Of a stretch of DNA of 46,338 bases, positions 33,673 through 41,187 are shown piece by piece. The notes under the pieces are model-generated. The model ran no database searches. It was not told where the DNA came from and saw only the letters and a list, made by a program, of their open reading frames with translations. The first letter of the stretch is position 1, and each line of letters starts with the position of its first letter. Source of the DNA: Curtobacterium sp. HSID17257 (GTDB lineage: Bacteria > Actinomycetota > Actinomycetes > Actinomycetales > Microbacteriaceae); the NCBI RefSeq assembly GCF_003989515.1, contig NZ_RBLU01000017.1:1-46338 (forward strand), given 5' to 3'. The position numbers and the translations under genes are program-made.

Positions 33673-34866
33673 ATGGACACCATCGGCATCGGTCTCGTCT
33701 CGGTCGGGTGGATGGGACGACTGCACTCCCGCGCCTACCGCGCCCTGCCCGACCACTTCCCGGAGCTCGGCGTCCGCCCGCGGCTGGTGGTCGCCGCCGA
33801 CCCCGTGCCCGAGGCCCGCGACCAGGCCGTCGGTCGCCTCGGGTACGAGCGCGCGGTCGCCGACTTCCACGAGGTCCTCGCCGACCCCGCGGTCGACGTC
33901 GTCTCGATCTGCTCGCCGAACTTCCTGCACCGGGAGATGGCGGTGGCGGCTGCTGCCGCCGGCAAGCCGTTCTGGATCGAGAAGCCGATGGGTCGGTACG
34001 CCAGCGACTCCCGGGCGATCCACGAAGCCGTCGAGCGAGCGGGCCTCGTCACGAGCGTCGGCTTCAACTACCGGCACGCTCCGGCGATCCAGCGCGCCCG
34101 CGAGCTCGTCCGGAGCGGTCGCCTCGGTCGCATCACGAACGTGCGCGGGTCGCTCCTCGCCGACTACTCGTCCGACCCGGACGCCCCGCTCACCTGGCGC
34201 TTCGAGCGTGAGCGGGCGGGGTCGGGTGTCCTCGGTGACCTGCTGTCCCACGGCCTGGACCTCGCGCAGTACCTCGTGGGCAGGATCACCAGCGTGACGG
34301 CGCTCGCCGAGACCTTCATCGACACCCGGCCCAGGCCCGGGACGGGGATCGTGGACCGTTCGGCGGCCGCGACGGGCGAGCACGGCGCCGTCGAGAACGA
34401 GGACTACGCTGCCCTCCTGTTCCGCTTCGCGGGCGGCGCGGTCGGCACCATGGACTCGAGCCGCGTGATGCGTGGCCCGCACGCCGAGTACACGCTCGAG
34501 GTCTACGGCACGCAGGGCTCGGTCCGGTGGGACTTCCAGCGCCTGAACGAGCTGCAGGTCGCGCTCGACGGGCAGGAGGTCGACGGGTACGTCACGCACC
34601 TCGTCGCGCCGGGCGACGGCCACTTCGCGCGCTTCCAGCCCGGTGCCGGCACAGCGATGGGGTACGACGACCTCAAGACGATCGAGGCGGCACAGTTCGT
34701 CGCGAGCGTGCTGCGCGGCGAGCAGCTCGCGCCCTCGGTCGCCGATGGATTGGCGGCTGCGTCGATCGTGGAGGCGGCGGAGGCGTCGCTCGCCGACGGC
34801 GCGTGGCACGACGTGGCGCGGGTGGACGGACGACTGACGACGGACGCGGCGGCACCGGTGCTGTAG
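33673..34866 (+). CDS. Second Gfo/Idh/MocA family oxidoreductase
   Basis: 397 residues. N-terminal Rossmann fold with GLVSVGWMGRLHSRAY; WIEKPMGRY carries the usual E-K-P lysine. The C-terminal domain includes GDLLSHGLDLAQYLVG with the catalytic-type histidine. The sequence differs clearly from the inositol dehydrogenase upstream, so it is not a recent duplicate. It may oxidise scyllo- or chiro-inositol, a methyl-inositol or a rare sugar. It is the last gene of the operon, 5 bp after the transaldolase-like gene, and is followed by a family A hairpin. Confidence 0.85.
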   Translation: MDTIGIGLVSVGWMGRLHSRAYRALPDHFPELGVRPRLVVAADPVPEARDQAVGRLGYERAVADFHEVLADPAVDVVSICSPNFLHREMAVAAAAAGKPFWIEKPMGRYASDSRAIHEAVERAGLVTSVGFNYRHAPAIQRARELVRSGRLGRITNVRGSLLADYSSDPDAPLTWRFERERAGSGVLGDLLSHGLDLAQYLVGRITSVTALAETFIDTRPRPGTGIVDRSAAATGEHGAVENEDYAALLFRFAGGAVGTMDSSRVMRGPHAEYTLEVYGTQGSVRWDFQRLNELQVALDGQEVDGYVTHLVAPGDGHFARFQPGAGTAMGYDDLKTIEAAQFVASVLRGEQLAPSVADGLAAASIVEAAEASLADGAWHDVARVDGRLTTDAAAPVL

Positions 34867-34880
34867 ACACGCCTGGAGGT

Positions 34881-34922
34881 GGACGGGAGGCGCGGTGCAG
34901 GCTGGCACCGCGCCTCCCGTCC
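34881..34922. terminator. Perfect 18-bp hairpin, family A, end of the iol operon
   Basis: GGACGGGAGGCGCGGTGC and its exact complement surround AGGCTG (34899-34904). It lies 15 bp after the last operon gene and before the tautomerase promoter, so it likely ends the long transcript. Confidence 0.8.
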
Positions 34923-34953
34923 GTCATGGGGAGACTTCTGGACATGCGCTTGT

Positions 34954-34975
34954 TAGTATGTAAGGACAAAGTTCC
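34954..34975 (+). promoter_or_regulatory. Tautomerase promoter with operator-like core
   Basis: TAGTAT (34954-34959) or TATGTA (34957-34962) can serve as -10. The core GGACAAAGTT (34964-34973) lies at the expected transcription start and matches the cores at iolC and at the GntR gene. No good -35 is seen. Confidence 0.5.
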
Positions 34976-34991
34976 CGAATCAGGAGGCACC

Positions 34992-35399
34992 ATGCCGCTC
35001 GTCCGTATCGACCTCGCCACCGGCCGCACCCCGGAGGAGGTCCGTGCGATCGCCGACGCGATCCACACCGCCATCGTGGCCGAGTACGGCATCCCGGAGC
35101 GCGACCGCTTCCAGGTGATCACCGAACACCCCGCGCAGCAGATCATCGCCGAGGACGCCGGTCTCGGCTTCGAGCGCACCGAGGGGGTCGTCGTCATCCA
35201 GGTCTTCACGCAGCGCGGGCGCAGCGACGAGGCGAAGCAGGGCCTCTACCGCGCGGTCCACGATCGGCTGGCCGGGGTCGGCGTCGCGAGCGAGGACGTC
35301 TTCATCGGCTACGTCGAGAACGGCCCGCAGGACTGGTCCTTCGGGTTCGGTCGCGCCCAGTACCTGACCGGCGAGCTCGGCGTGCCGTCCGCGGGCTGA
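34992..35399 (+). CDS. Tautomerase (4-oxalocrotonate tautomerase/MIF superfamily)
   Basis: 135 residues. The initiator methionine precedes P2 in MPLVRIDL; after removal this is the N-terminal proline base of the superfamily. Two beta-alpha-beta halves are visible, so it is a double-length member and not a 62-residue 4-OT. The strong AGGAGG is 7 nt before the ATG. The substrate is unknown. Sharing an operator-like core with iolC hints at keto-enol chemistry on a pathway intermediate, or at simple co-regulation. Confidence 0.85.
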   Translation: MPLVRIDLATGRTPEEVRAIADAIHTAIVAEYGIPERDRFQVITEHPAQQIIAEDAGLGFERTEGVVVIQVFTQRGRSDEAKQGLYRAVHDRLAGVGVASEDVFIGYVENGPQDWSFGFGRAQYLTGELGVPSAG

Positions 35400-35416
35400 G
35401 GCAGCGGGTCCGTCGC

Positions 35417-36175
35417 CTACTTGTCGACGAGGGTGACCTCGAACGAGTAGCGGTCCGGGCGGTAGCAGTGCACGCCGTACTCCACCGCCCGGCCCGATGC
35501 GTCGTACGCGGTGCGGGTCATGGTCAGCACGGGGTCGCCGTCCTCGATCTCGAGCAACGAGGCCTCGTCGTCCGCGACCGCCCGCGCCCCGATCCGCTGC
35601 TTCGCGACGCGCATCGTGACTCCTCGGCCGCGGAGCAGCTGGTAGAGCCCGTGCGCCTGCAGGTCGTCGTCGGTGATGTCGGCGAACTCGGGCGGCAGGA
35701 AGTTCTCGAGGATCGCCATCGGCACGTCCTCGGCGAAGCGGACCCGACGGATGTGTGCCACGGTCGTGCCCGGCGCGATGCCGAGTGCCTCGGCCACGAC
35801 GTCGCTCGCGGGCACGTCGTCGCGCGCGAGCAGCTTCGTCGCCGGAGTCTGCGCACCCTGCGCCAGGTCGTCGTACAGGCTCGTCAGTTCGACCTTGCGC
35901 GTCACCGGCCCGTGCACGACCTGCGTGCCGATGCCGCGACGGCGGACGAGCAGGCCCTTGTCGACGAGGTCCTGGATCGCCCGACGGATCGTCGGACGCG
36001 ACAGCCCGAGTCGCTCGCCGAGGGCGATCTCGTTCTCGAGCCGGGCACCGGGCGGCATCGCTCCGGAGCGGATCGCCTCCTCGATGCGCGAGGCGACCTG
36101 GAAGTACAGCGGCATCGGCCCGGACCGATCGAGGTCCATGAACAGGTCGGACGGCAGCTGGCCTTCGTTGGTCAT
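35417..36175 (-). CDS. GntR family regulator, HutC/UTRA subfamily, probable iol repressor
   Basis: 252 residues. A GntR winged helix occupies about residues 22-88, with PLYFQVASRIEEAIRSG and the recognition helix SRPTIRRAIQDLV. A UTRA effector-binding domain follows from about 108 to 245. Expected to bind DNA as a dimer and to release it on binding a sugar-derived ligand. Its position at the end of the inositol cluster and the shared core in its own promoter suggest it represses iolC, the tautomerase gene and itself. The ATG at 36175 has GAAGGA 5-10 nt upstream. It is convergent with the tautomerase gene; only 17 bp separate them, with no hairpin. Confidence 0.9.
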   Translation of the reverse strand: MTNEGQLPSDLFMDLDRSGPMPLYFQVASRIEEAIRSGAMPPGARLENEIALGERLGLSRPTIRRAIQDLVDKGLLVRRRGIGTQVVHGPVTRKVELTSLYDDLAQGAQTPATKLLARDDVPASDVVAEALGIAPGTTVAHIRRVRFAEDVPMAILENFLPPEFADITDDDLQAHGLYQLLRGRGVTMRVAKQRIGARAVADDEASLLEIEDGDPVLTMTRTAYDASGRAVEYGVHCYRPDRYSFEVTLVDK

Positions 36176-36214
36176 CGCGGTCCTTCGGGGGAGAGGGCAC
36201 CGGCGACGGCACCG

Positions 36215-36235
36215 TAGGGCAATGTCGTGACAATA
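36215..36235 (-). promoter_or_regulatory. GntR gene promoter with operator-like core (autoregulation)
   Basis: On the minus strand TATTGT (36235-36230) can be the -10 box. The plus-strand core GGGCAATGTC (36217-36226) falls at the start site, and TGTC-AC-GACA is a short exact palindrome there. This layout suits autorepression. Confidence 0.5.
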
Positions 36236-36271
36236 CCACCGGCGTTCCGCCGCCCCGGCGACCGGACGGCG

Positions 36272-36937
36272 TCAGTCGGCGAAGATCATCGGGCGGTTCG
36301 ACAGCCGAGGCTGGGCCGCCGCGCGGGGCTGCTCGGTCCGCGGACGCACCGGCGCGATGTGCACCCGGGTCGCCGCACCGAGTGCCTCGACCGTGTCGCA
36401 GCCGTGCTGGCCCGCAGCGTGCACGACGATCGCGGCGCAGGCCTCGGCGTCGGCAGCAGCGTCGTGGTGCTGGAAGCCCTCGTGGCCGGCCGCGCGAGCC
36501 GCCATCGGCAGGCGGTACGAGTCGAGCGTGTAGGTCTTCCGCGCCACCTGCAGGGAGCACAGTGAGTGGTGCTCGGCGAGCTCGGTGCCCGTCGCCGAGC
36601 ACCCGCCGGCGATCACGCCCATGTCGAAGCGGGCGTTGTGCGCGACCAGGACGTCCCCCTCTGCGAACGCCACGATGTCGCGGTACTGCTCGGCCCAGCC
36701 CTTGGCCCCGACGACGTCCGTCGCGACGATGCCGTGGATGCGGGTGTTCCACTCGAGGAAGGCGTCGTGCCCCACCGGCGGCTTGATGAACCAGGACGCC
36801 CGCTCGACCACGCGGCCGCCGCGGACCTTGACGAGTCCGACGGAGCAGGCGCTCGCGGGGGAGCTGTTCGCGGTCTCGAAGTCGATCGCGGTGAAGTTCA
36901 ACGGCACGCCCTCGATGGTCGCACGGGGTTCCGACAT
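36272..36937 (-). CDS. DEDDh-family 3'-5' exonuclease
   Basis: 221 residues. The RNase T/DnaQ-like domain fills residues 14-170, with all five catalytic residues: D19 and E21 in AIDFETAN, D105 in HNARFDMG, H158 and D163 in QHHDAAADAEA. WNTRIHGI is the usual second-shell motif. A tail of about 50 residues with many A, P and R is variable and probably flexible. This is a DnaQ-epsilon or DEDDh nuclease for DNA or RNA trimming; it lacks a polymerase partner domain. The ATG at 36937 was preferred to a GTG at 36946. Confidence 0.9.
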   Translation of the reverse strand: MSEPRATIEGVPLNFTAIDFETANSSPASACSVGLVKVRGGRVVERASWFIKPPVGHDAFLEWNTRIHGIVATDVVGAKGWAEQYRDIVAFAEGDVLVAHNARFDMGVIAGGCSATGTELAEHHSLCSLQVARKTYTLDSYRLPMAARAAGHEGFQHHDAAADAEACAAIVVHAAGQHGCDTVEALGAATRVHIAPVRPRTEQPRAAAQPRLSNRPMIFAD

Positions 36938-36974
36938 CACCCGCACGCGGCCCCGGCGTTGCGGCCCGGCGCGG

Positions 36975-36980
36975 TAGCGT
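36975..36980 (+). promoter_or_regulatory. -10 box TAGCGT of the alpha/beta hydrolase gene
   Basis: TAGCGT ends 7 bp before the GTG at 36988, with no ribosome binding site. Confidence 0.45.
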
Positions 36981-36987
36981 CCGAAGC

Positions 36988-37527
36988 GTGACCGGACCGA
37001 CCTCCCCGCCGCTCGTCCTCGTCCTGCCCGGTGCCGGCTACGGACAGCAGGCGCCCCTGCTCTGGTGGACCCGCGCGATCGCCGAGCAGCGCGGCGTCGA
37101 GGTCGTCGCGCCGACGTGGACGGTCGACGCCGCAGCGAAGGACGACCCGGTCGCCTTCGTCGAGCACCAGGTGGCAGGCGCGCTCGACGGCCGCCGCCCG
37201 GACCTCGTCGTCGCGAAGTCGTTCGGGTGCTTCGCCCTGCCCTGGGCGGTCCGGGACGGCGTCGACGGTGTGTGGCTCACGCCGGTCCTGACGCACTCGG
37301 CCGTGGTCGGAGCGCTCGCCGCGGCGGGCCCCGGATCGCTCGCGGTCGGCGGGTCCGCCGACCCGATGTGGCTGCCGTCCGCGGTCGCGACGACCCGTGC
37401 CGGGCTGCACACGGTCGACGGAGCCGACCACGCGCTCGAGGTGCGCGGTGACTGGCGGCGTTCCCAGCGCCTCCAGGCCGACGTGCTCGCCCTGGTCGAC
37501 GAGCGGATCGCGACGCTGGTGTCCTGA
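36988..37527 (+). CDS. Small alpha/beta hydrolase
   Basis: 179 residues. LVLVLPGAGYGQQAP is the oxyanion-loop strand. S in VAKSFGCFA fits the nucleophile elbow, although the family G-x-S-x-G is reduced to A-K-S-F-G. D in GGSADPMW and H in DGADHALEV complete the triad. It is shorter than usual because there is no lid domain. The substrate is unknown. It is divergent from the exonuclease gene, 50 bp away, and apparently leaderless. Confidence 0.8.
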   Translation: MTGPTSPPLVLVLPGAGYGQQAPLLWWTRAIAEQRGVEVVAPTWTVDAAAKDDPVAFVEHQVAGALDGRRPDLVVAKSFGCFALPWAVRDGVDGVWLTPVLTHSAVVGALAAAGPGSLAVGGSADPMWLPSAVATTRAGLHTVDGADHALEVRGDWRRSQRLQADVLALVDERIATLVS

Positions 37528-37539
37528 TCCGCCGCGACG

Positions 37540-37545
37540 TACAGT
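37540..37545 (+). promoter_or_regulatory. -10 box TACAGT of the 66-aa gene
   Basis: TACAGT ends 7 bp before the ATG at 37553. Confidence 0.4.
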
Positions 37546-37552
37546 CGGGCGC

Positions 37553-37753
37553 ATGGGGGAGCCGAGGGACCTGGACGAGCTGCTGGCGCACGCGCAGCGC
37601 GTGGATGCGCAGCCGCACACGGTCCGCCGAGGGGTGGGTCTTGGTGTGACGCTGCTCGCCACCGGTGGGCTGGTCGCCTGCATCGTGCTCGGGATCGCGC
37701 AGGGCCTGCTGCTCACGTTCGTGAGCTTCCTGTCCGGCATCTGGCCGTCCTGA
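37553..37753 (+). CDS. Small membrane protein (66 aa), function unknown
   Basis: 66 residues. A charged N-terminal segment (LDELLAHAQRVDAQPHTVRRG) precedes a long hydrophobic stretch of about 37 residues that could form one or two helices. Not recognised. It has its own -10 box 7 bp before the ATG, and ychF follows with a separate one. Confidence 0.65.
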   Translation: MGEPRDLDELLAHAQRVDAQPHTVRRGVGLGVTLLATGGLVACIVLGIAQGLLLTFVSFLSGIWPS

Positions 37754-37800
37754 CGACACCGGCCTGGAGGGACGGGTCGGCTCCGGCGGGTCGCCGCCGG

Positions 37801-37806
37801 TAGGCT
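37801..37806 (+). promoter_or_regulatory. -10 box TAGGCT of ychF
   Basis: TAGGCT ends 8 bp before the GTG at 37815. No ribosome binding site is seen between them. Confidence 0.45.
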
Positions 37807-37814
37807 GTCCTCCC

Positions 37815-38888
37815 GTGGCTCTCACCATCGGAATCGTCGGTCTCCCGAACGTCGGCAAGTCGACCCTGTTCAACGCCCTGACCAAGAACCAGGTCCTCGC
37901 CGCGAACTACCCGTTCGCGACGATCGAACCGAACGTCGGCGTGGTGAACCTGCCCGACCCGCGGCTCGACCAGCTCGCGACGCTCTTCAGCTCCGAGAAG
38001 ACCGTCCCGGCACCCGTCTCGTTCGTCGACATCGCCGGCATCGTCAAGGGTGCGAGCGAGGGCGAGGGCCTCGGCAACAAGTTCCTCGCGAACATCCGCG
38101 AGGCCGACGCCATCGCGCAGGTCGTCCGCGGCTTCGCCGACGACGACGTCGTGCACGTGGCGAACAAGGTCTCGCCGAAGGACGACCTCGAGGTCATCAA
38201 CACCGAGCTCATCCTCGCCGACCTCGAGACCATCGAGAAGGCCCTGCCCCGGTACGAGAAGACCGTGAAGCTCAAGCAGGCCGAGCCGATCGTGCTCGAG
38301 ACCGCGAACGAGGCCAAGGCCGCGCTCGAGCAGGGCACCCTGCTGTCCGCGACCTCGATCGACCTCGAGCCGATCCGCGAGCTCGGGCTGCTGTCCGCCA
38401 AGCCCTTCATCTTCGTGTTCAACGTCGACGAGGCCGTGCTCACCGACGAGTCGCGCAAGGCCGAGCTCTCCGCGCTGGTCGCTCCCGCCCAGGCCGTGTT
38501 CCTCGACGCGAAGATCGAGTCCGAGCTCATCGACCTCGACCCCGAGGACGCCGCCGAGCTCCTCGAGTCGACCGGGCAGACCGAGTCGGGCCTCGACCAG
38601 CTCGCCCGCATCGGGTTCGACACCCTCGGGCTGCAGACCTACCTCACCGCGGGGCCGAAGGAAGCGCGGGCGTGGACGATCGGCAAGGGGTGGAAGGCTC
38701 CCCAGGCCGCCGGCGTCATCCACACCGACTTCGAGAAGGGCTTCATCAAGGCCGAGGTCATCTCGTTCGAGGACCTCATGGCGGCCGGCTCGATCGCCGA
38801 GGCGCGTGCGCACGGCAAGGCCCGCATCGAGGGCAAGGACTACGTCATGCAGGACGGCGACGTGGTGGAGTTCCGCTTCAACAACTGA
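37815..38888 (+). CDS. ychF: Redox-regulated ribosome-associated ATPase YchF (OLA1 family)
   Basis: 357 residues. Obg-family P-loop protein with G1 at GLPNVGKST (K15). The G4 motif is NVDE (203-206) instead of NKxD, which explains ATP preference in this family. DIAGIVKGASEGEGLGNKFL is the G3/linker region. A coiled-coil insertion and the C-terminal TGS domain (TDFEKGFIKAEVISFEDL) follow. It associates with ribosomes and affects the oxidative stress response. Followed by a bidirectional hairpin. Confidence 0.97.
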   Translation: MALTIGIVGLPNVGKSTLFNALTKNQVLAANYPFATIEPNVGVVNLPDPRLDQLATLFSSEKTVPAPVSFVDIAGIVKGASEGEGLGNKFLANIREADAIAQVVRGFADDDVVHVANKVSPKDDLEVINTELILADLETIEKALPRYEKTVKLKQAEPIVLETANEAKAALEQGTLLSATSIDLEPIRELGLLSAKPFIFVFNVDEAVLTDESRKAELSALVAPAQAVFLDAKIESELIDLDPEDAAELLESTGQTESGLDQLARIGFDTLGLQTYLTAGPKEARAWTIGKGWKAPQAAGVIHTDFEKGFIKAEVISFEDLMAAGSIAEARAHGKARIEGKDYVMQDGDVVEFRFNN

Positions 38889-38902
38889 GCGCCGTGGCCG
38901 GG

Positions 38903-38935
38903 AGCGCCCGTGCAGCCGAGGGCTGCGCGGGCGCT
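38903..38935. terminator. 15-bp hairpin between ychF and the TetR gene
   Basis: AGCGCCCGTGCAGCC pairs with GGCTGCGCGGGCGCT (one G-U) around GAG. It serves convergent ychF and the TetR gene. Confidence 0.75.
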
Positions 38936-38943
38936 GCTGTCCG

Positions 38944-39579
38944 TCAGACGCCGCCGACGGCCTCGAGGTCCCACACCGGCGGCACGTACTCCCGGGACCA
39001 CCCCTCGCGGAGCCGGGTGACCGCACGGTCGAACGACTCGAGCAGGTCCATCTCCGGCCGGACCATCGACTGCAGCTGCAGCCCCTCGTACGTCGCGAGG
39101 AGCTGCTCGGCGCCACGAGCCGGCTCCATCGTGCGCGGCTCCCGGCCGAGCTCGACGTCGCGCTGCAGGGCCGCGAGCACGAACGCGTGGAAGCGCCGCC
39201 AGCGGAGGTGGAGCATGGGCGCGAGCGGGTGGTGCGGCGTCGCGGCGATGTTGAGCGTCGAGGTCAGGAACCGCATGAGCGACGGGTCGGCGACGTTCGC
39301 GCGGACGATGGCGCGGAGGAACACGATCGTGCCGCTGCGCTCGGCGATCGGCAGCAGCGCGGTGGTCCGCTGGTCGTTCCACTGGTCGATGGTGGCGAGC
39401 AGGAGTCCGTCCCAGGTCGGGAACACCTCGGTGACGACGTCGAGCGACTGCGACGCCTCGGTGGCCACGTGCTCGTACGACACCTCGTGCAGGGCGTTCG
39501 CGCGGAGCACGCGGATCATCGCGTCGACGATCTCGACCCGGAGCAGCGCTGACGTGTCGAGGGGGTGGAACGATCGCAT
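38944..39579 (-). CDS. TetR/AcrR family transcriptional regulator
   Basis: 211 residues. An N-terminal three-helix DNA-binding domain (about 12-58) reads RVEIVDAMIRVLRANALHEVSYEHVATEASQ in three parts. This is followed by a helical ligand domain with no recognisable subfamily. The ATG at 39579 is preceded by GTTGGACTGGTCCC, which is repeated with little change before the ATG of the divergent small gene at 39739. The 160-bp divergent region holds three GACTGG copies, so autoregulation and control of the small genes are plausible. Confidence 0.8.
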   Translation of the reverse strand: MRSFHPLDTSALLRVEIVDAMIRVLRANALHEVSYEHVATEASQSLDVVTEVFPTWDGLLLATIDQWNDQRTTALLPIAERSGTIVFLRAIVRANVADPSLMRFLTSTLNIAATPHHPLAPMLHLRWRRFHAFVLAALQRDVELGREPRTMEPARGAEQLLATYEGLQLQSMVRPEMDLLESFDRAVTRLREGWSREYVPPVWDLEAVGGV

Positions 39580-39580
39580 G

Positions 39581-39738
39581 GGACCAGTCCAACGGGTGGG
39601 CGTTGCCCTGACCAGTCCCCAGAACTGGGAAGAGCCGATCTCCGCAGCCGTGCAGGCCCGGCGTGGCGGAGCAGCAGCGCGTCCCCCGCGGCCCGTCCGA
39701 CCTGAGTGCTCACCAAGGGTGCGGCGTTGACTGGACCC
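39581..39738. promoter_or_regulatory. Divergent regulatory region with three GACTGG motifs
   Basis: GACTGGTCC occurs on the minus strand at 39582-39590, again at 39611-39619, and as GACTGGACC on the plus strand at 39729-39737. The outer two abut the start codons of the TetR gene and the 117-aa gene. They may be TetR operators. No further features are seen. Confidence 0.5.
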
Positions 39739-40092
39739 ATGAAGTACGTGGTCTACGGAGAGAACCGAGTGATGACCGGCGACGCGATCGCCGAGGCGGT
39801 GCTCGCCTACGCTGCTGCGCTCGGCGAGAACGGGACGACGGACATCGTCGAGATCCCGACCGCGGACGCCGAGGGCTACGGCACCACGGCGCAGGTGCTG
39901 CTCGGCCCGGCTTCCCAGATCATGGTCGAGGCGGCTCCCGACGACGAGCTCGAGCCGGATGACGAGGACCTGGTCAACGAGCTCGGGCGCCGCATCGCGG
40001 TCGTGGGCGGCGGGCGGTTCACGGACGCTGCGTCGTCGCACTCCGACGAGCCCGAGGCGAAGCGCCTGCGCACGGAACCGCCGCAGGTCTGA
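39739..40092 (+). CDS. Small conserved protein, tandem paralogue 1 (117 aa)
   Basis: 117 residues. Starts MKYVVYGENRVMTGDAIAEA and contains VLLGPASQI and APDDELEPDDEDLVNEL; all three regions align with the next gene. A predicted alpha/beta fold without signal or membrane segments. The acidic C-terminal part (APDDELEP) is the best-conserved. Function unknown. It has no Shine-Dalgarno sequence; its upstream GACTGGACCC motif matches that of the divergent TetR gene. Confidence 0.75.
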   Translation: MKYVVYGENRVMTGDAIAEAVLAYAAALGENGTTDIVEIPTADAEGYGTTAQVLLGPASQIMVEAAPDDELEPDDEDLVNELGRRIAVVGGGRFTDAASSHSDEPEAKRLRTEPPQV

Positions 40093-40190
40093 TCGCCGCC
40101 CGTGCCGGGGGCACTCTGGCCACGGAACGCACACTCCGTACGTCCTCGCACACGCGGTACCTACCGTCGAGGGAGAGATGAGGAGGAGAC

Positions 40191-40538
40191 GTGAAGTACA
40201 TCCACTACGACGCGAGCCTGATCCTCACGGGGGACCTGATCGCGGATGCGGTCGCCGACTACGCGGCCGTCCTCGGAGCGAACTCGCGCACCGACACGAT
40301 CACGGTGCCGAGCGTGGGCGACGACGGCGCGGTGTCGACGTCGATCCTGCTGGTCGGCCCGGCGAGCGAACTCTGCGTGACGGTCGCCCCGGACGACGAG
40401 CTCGAGCCCGAGGACCCGGCGTTCATCCGTCGTCTGCGTGACGCGGCACGGCGCGCGGGTCCGGCGCTGCCGGTGAACGCGGACGGCGGGCTGCGGTTCC
40501 GCGGCGCCGAGCAACCGTCGTCGCACGGCCCGGCCTGA
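40191..40538 (+). CDS. Small conserved protein, tandem paralogue 2 (115 aa)
   Basis: 115 residues. MKYIHYDASLILTGDLIADA, LLVGPASEL and APDDELEPEDPAFI align without gaps with the preceding protein over about 85 residues, at roughly half identity; the tails differ. The GTG is preceded by AGGAGGAG, so unlike paralogue 1 it is translated through a ribosome binding site. Function unknown. Confidence 0.75.
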   Translation: MKYIHYDASLILTGDLIADAVADYAAVLGANSRTDTITVPSVGDDGAVSTSILLVGPASELCVTVAPDDELEPEDPAFIRRLRDAARRAGPALPVNADGGLRFRGAEQPSSHGPA

Positions 40539-40554
40539 CAACCCGGAGGCACAG

Positions 40555-40595
40555 ACGACGAACGCCGCCGGCGCTGGGCCGACGGCGTTCGTCGT
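40555..40595. terminator. 13-bp hairpin between convergent genes
   Basis: ACGACGAACGCCG and CGGCGTTCGTCGT pair around a 15-nt GC-rich loop, and GTGTGTGG follows on the plus strand. It lies between paralogue 2 and the 95-aa gene. Confidence 0.75.
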
Positions 40596-40639
40596 GTGTG
40601 GACCGGGGACCGTGTGAGCGGTCCCGGGCGAGGTCCGAC

Positions 40640-40927
40640 CTAGGCGGCCAGGGCGAGCTCGCCCTTGCCGACGCGGCGCGCGAGCAGGATGGTCCGGCTC
40701 GACTCGCCCCGCCAGGAGCGGCCGGGCACGGTCCAGCCGGCCTCGCCGTCGACGTCCACGCGTGCGTCACGCGTGACGAACAGGCGGAGGTCGTCGGCCG
40801 GGATGCGGACGAGGTACTCGCGCTGCGAGCGGTCGTCGCGCACCGGGAACTCGGCGATGCGGTCGGGGGAGACGGTGGGGGCCGCGAGTGCGGTCCCGGA
40901 GATGGTGATGCGGTCGTTGCTGGTCAT
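40640..40927 (-). CDS. Hypothetical protein (95 aa), beta-rich
   Basis: 95 residues, not recognised. REYLVRIPADDLRLFV, ARVDVDGEAGWTVPG and SRTILLARRVG suggest short beta strands. There is no signal peptide, membrane helix or cysteine. The ATG at 40927 lies 10 nt after AGGAAG on the minus strand. The nearest good promoter is 220 bp upstream, giving a long leader. Confidence 0.65.
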   Translation of the reverse strand: MTSNDRITISGTALAAPTVSPDRIAEFPVRDDRSQREYLVRIPADDLRLFVTRDARVDVDGEAGWTVPGRSWRGESSRTILLARRVGKGELALAA

Positions 40928-41152
40928 GGTGGTGCGGTACTTCCTGGTCGTTCGGCACCCGGCCGTGCTCTGGTCGGCGGACTCCGTGGTCCGGCACGAC
41001 GCATCGGCTGCGGGTGCGCACGTCGTGTCTCGACGTGCTGCTCGTCCGTCCGGACTGAGCGGTGGTCTCGGTGGAATGCGACCCGGCGGGTCGGTACGAG
41101 ACGTGCTGGTGTGCGCGAGTCAGATGGGTTCGCTGCAGTGCACCAAGAAGAC
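40928..41152 (-). other. Long 5' leader of the 95-aa gene
   Basis: About 220 bp without a gene between the predicted start site and the ATG. It contains a perfect 8-bp hairpin GCACGTCG/CGACGTGC (41018-41038). I recognise no known regulatory RNA in it. Confidence 0.4.
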
Positions 41153-41181
41153 ACTATACGTCGCTTCGTCCGGAACGTCCA
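41153..41181 (-). promoter_or_regulatory. Promoter of the 95-aa gene
   Basis: On the minus strand TGGACG (41181-41176) and TATAGT (41158-41153) are 17 bp apart. The family A hairpin lies directly upstream and would insulate it from the PEP mutase-like gene. Confidence 0.5.
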
Positions 41182-41187
41182 GGAAGA

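Noticed and set aside
32863..34908. 681-codon minus-strand frame
   Set aside because: Antisense to the transaldolase-like and Gfo/Idh genes with no recognisable domain.
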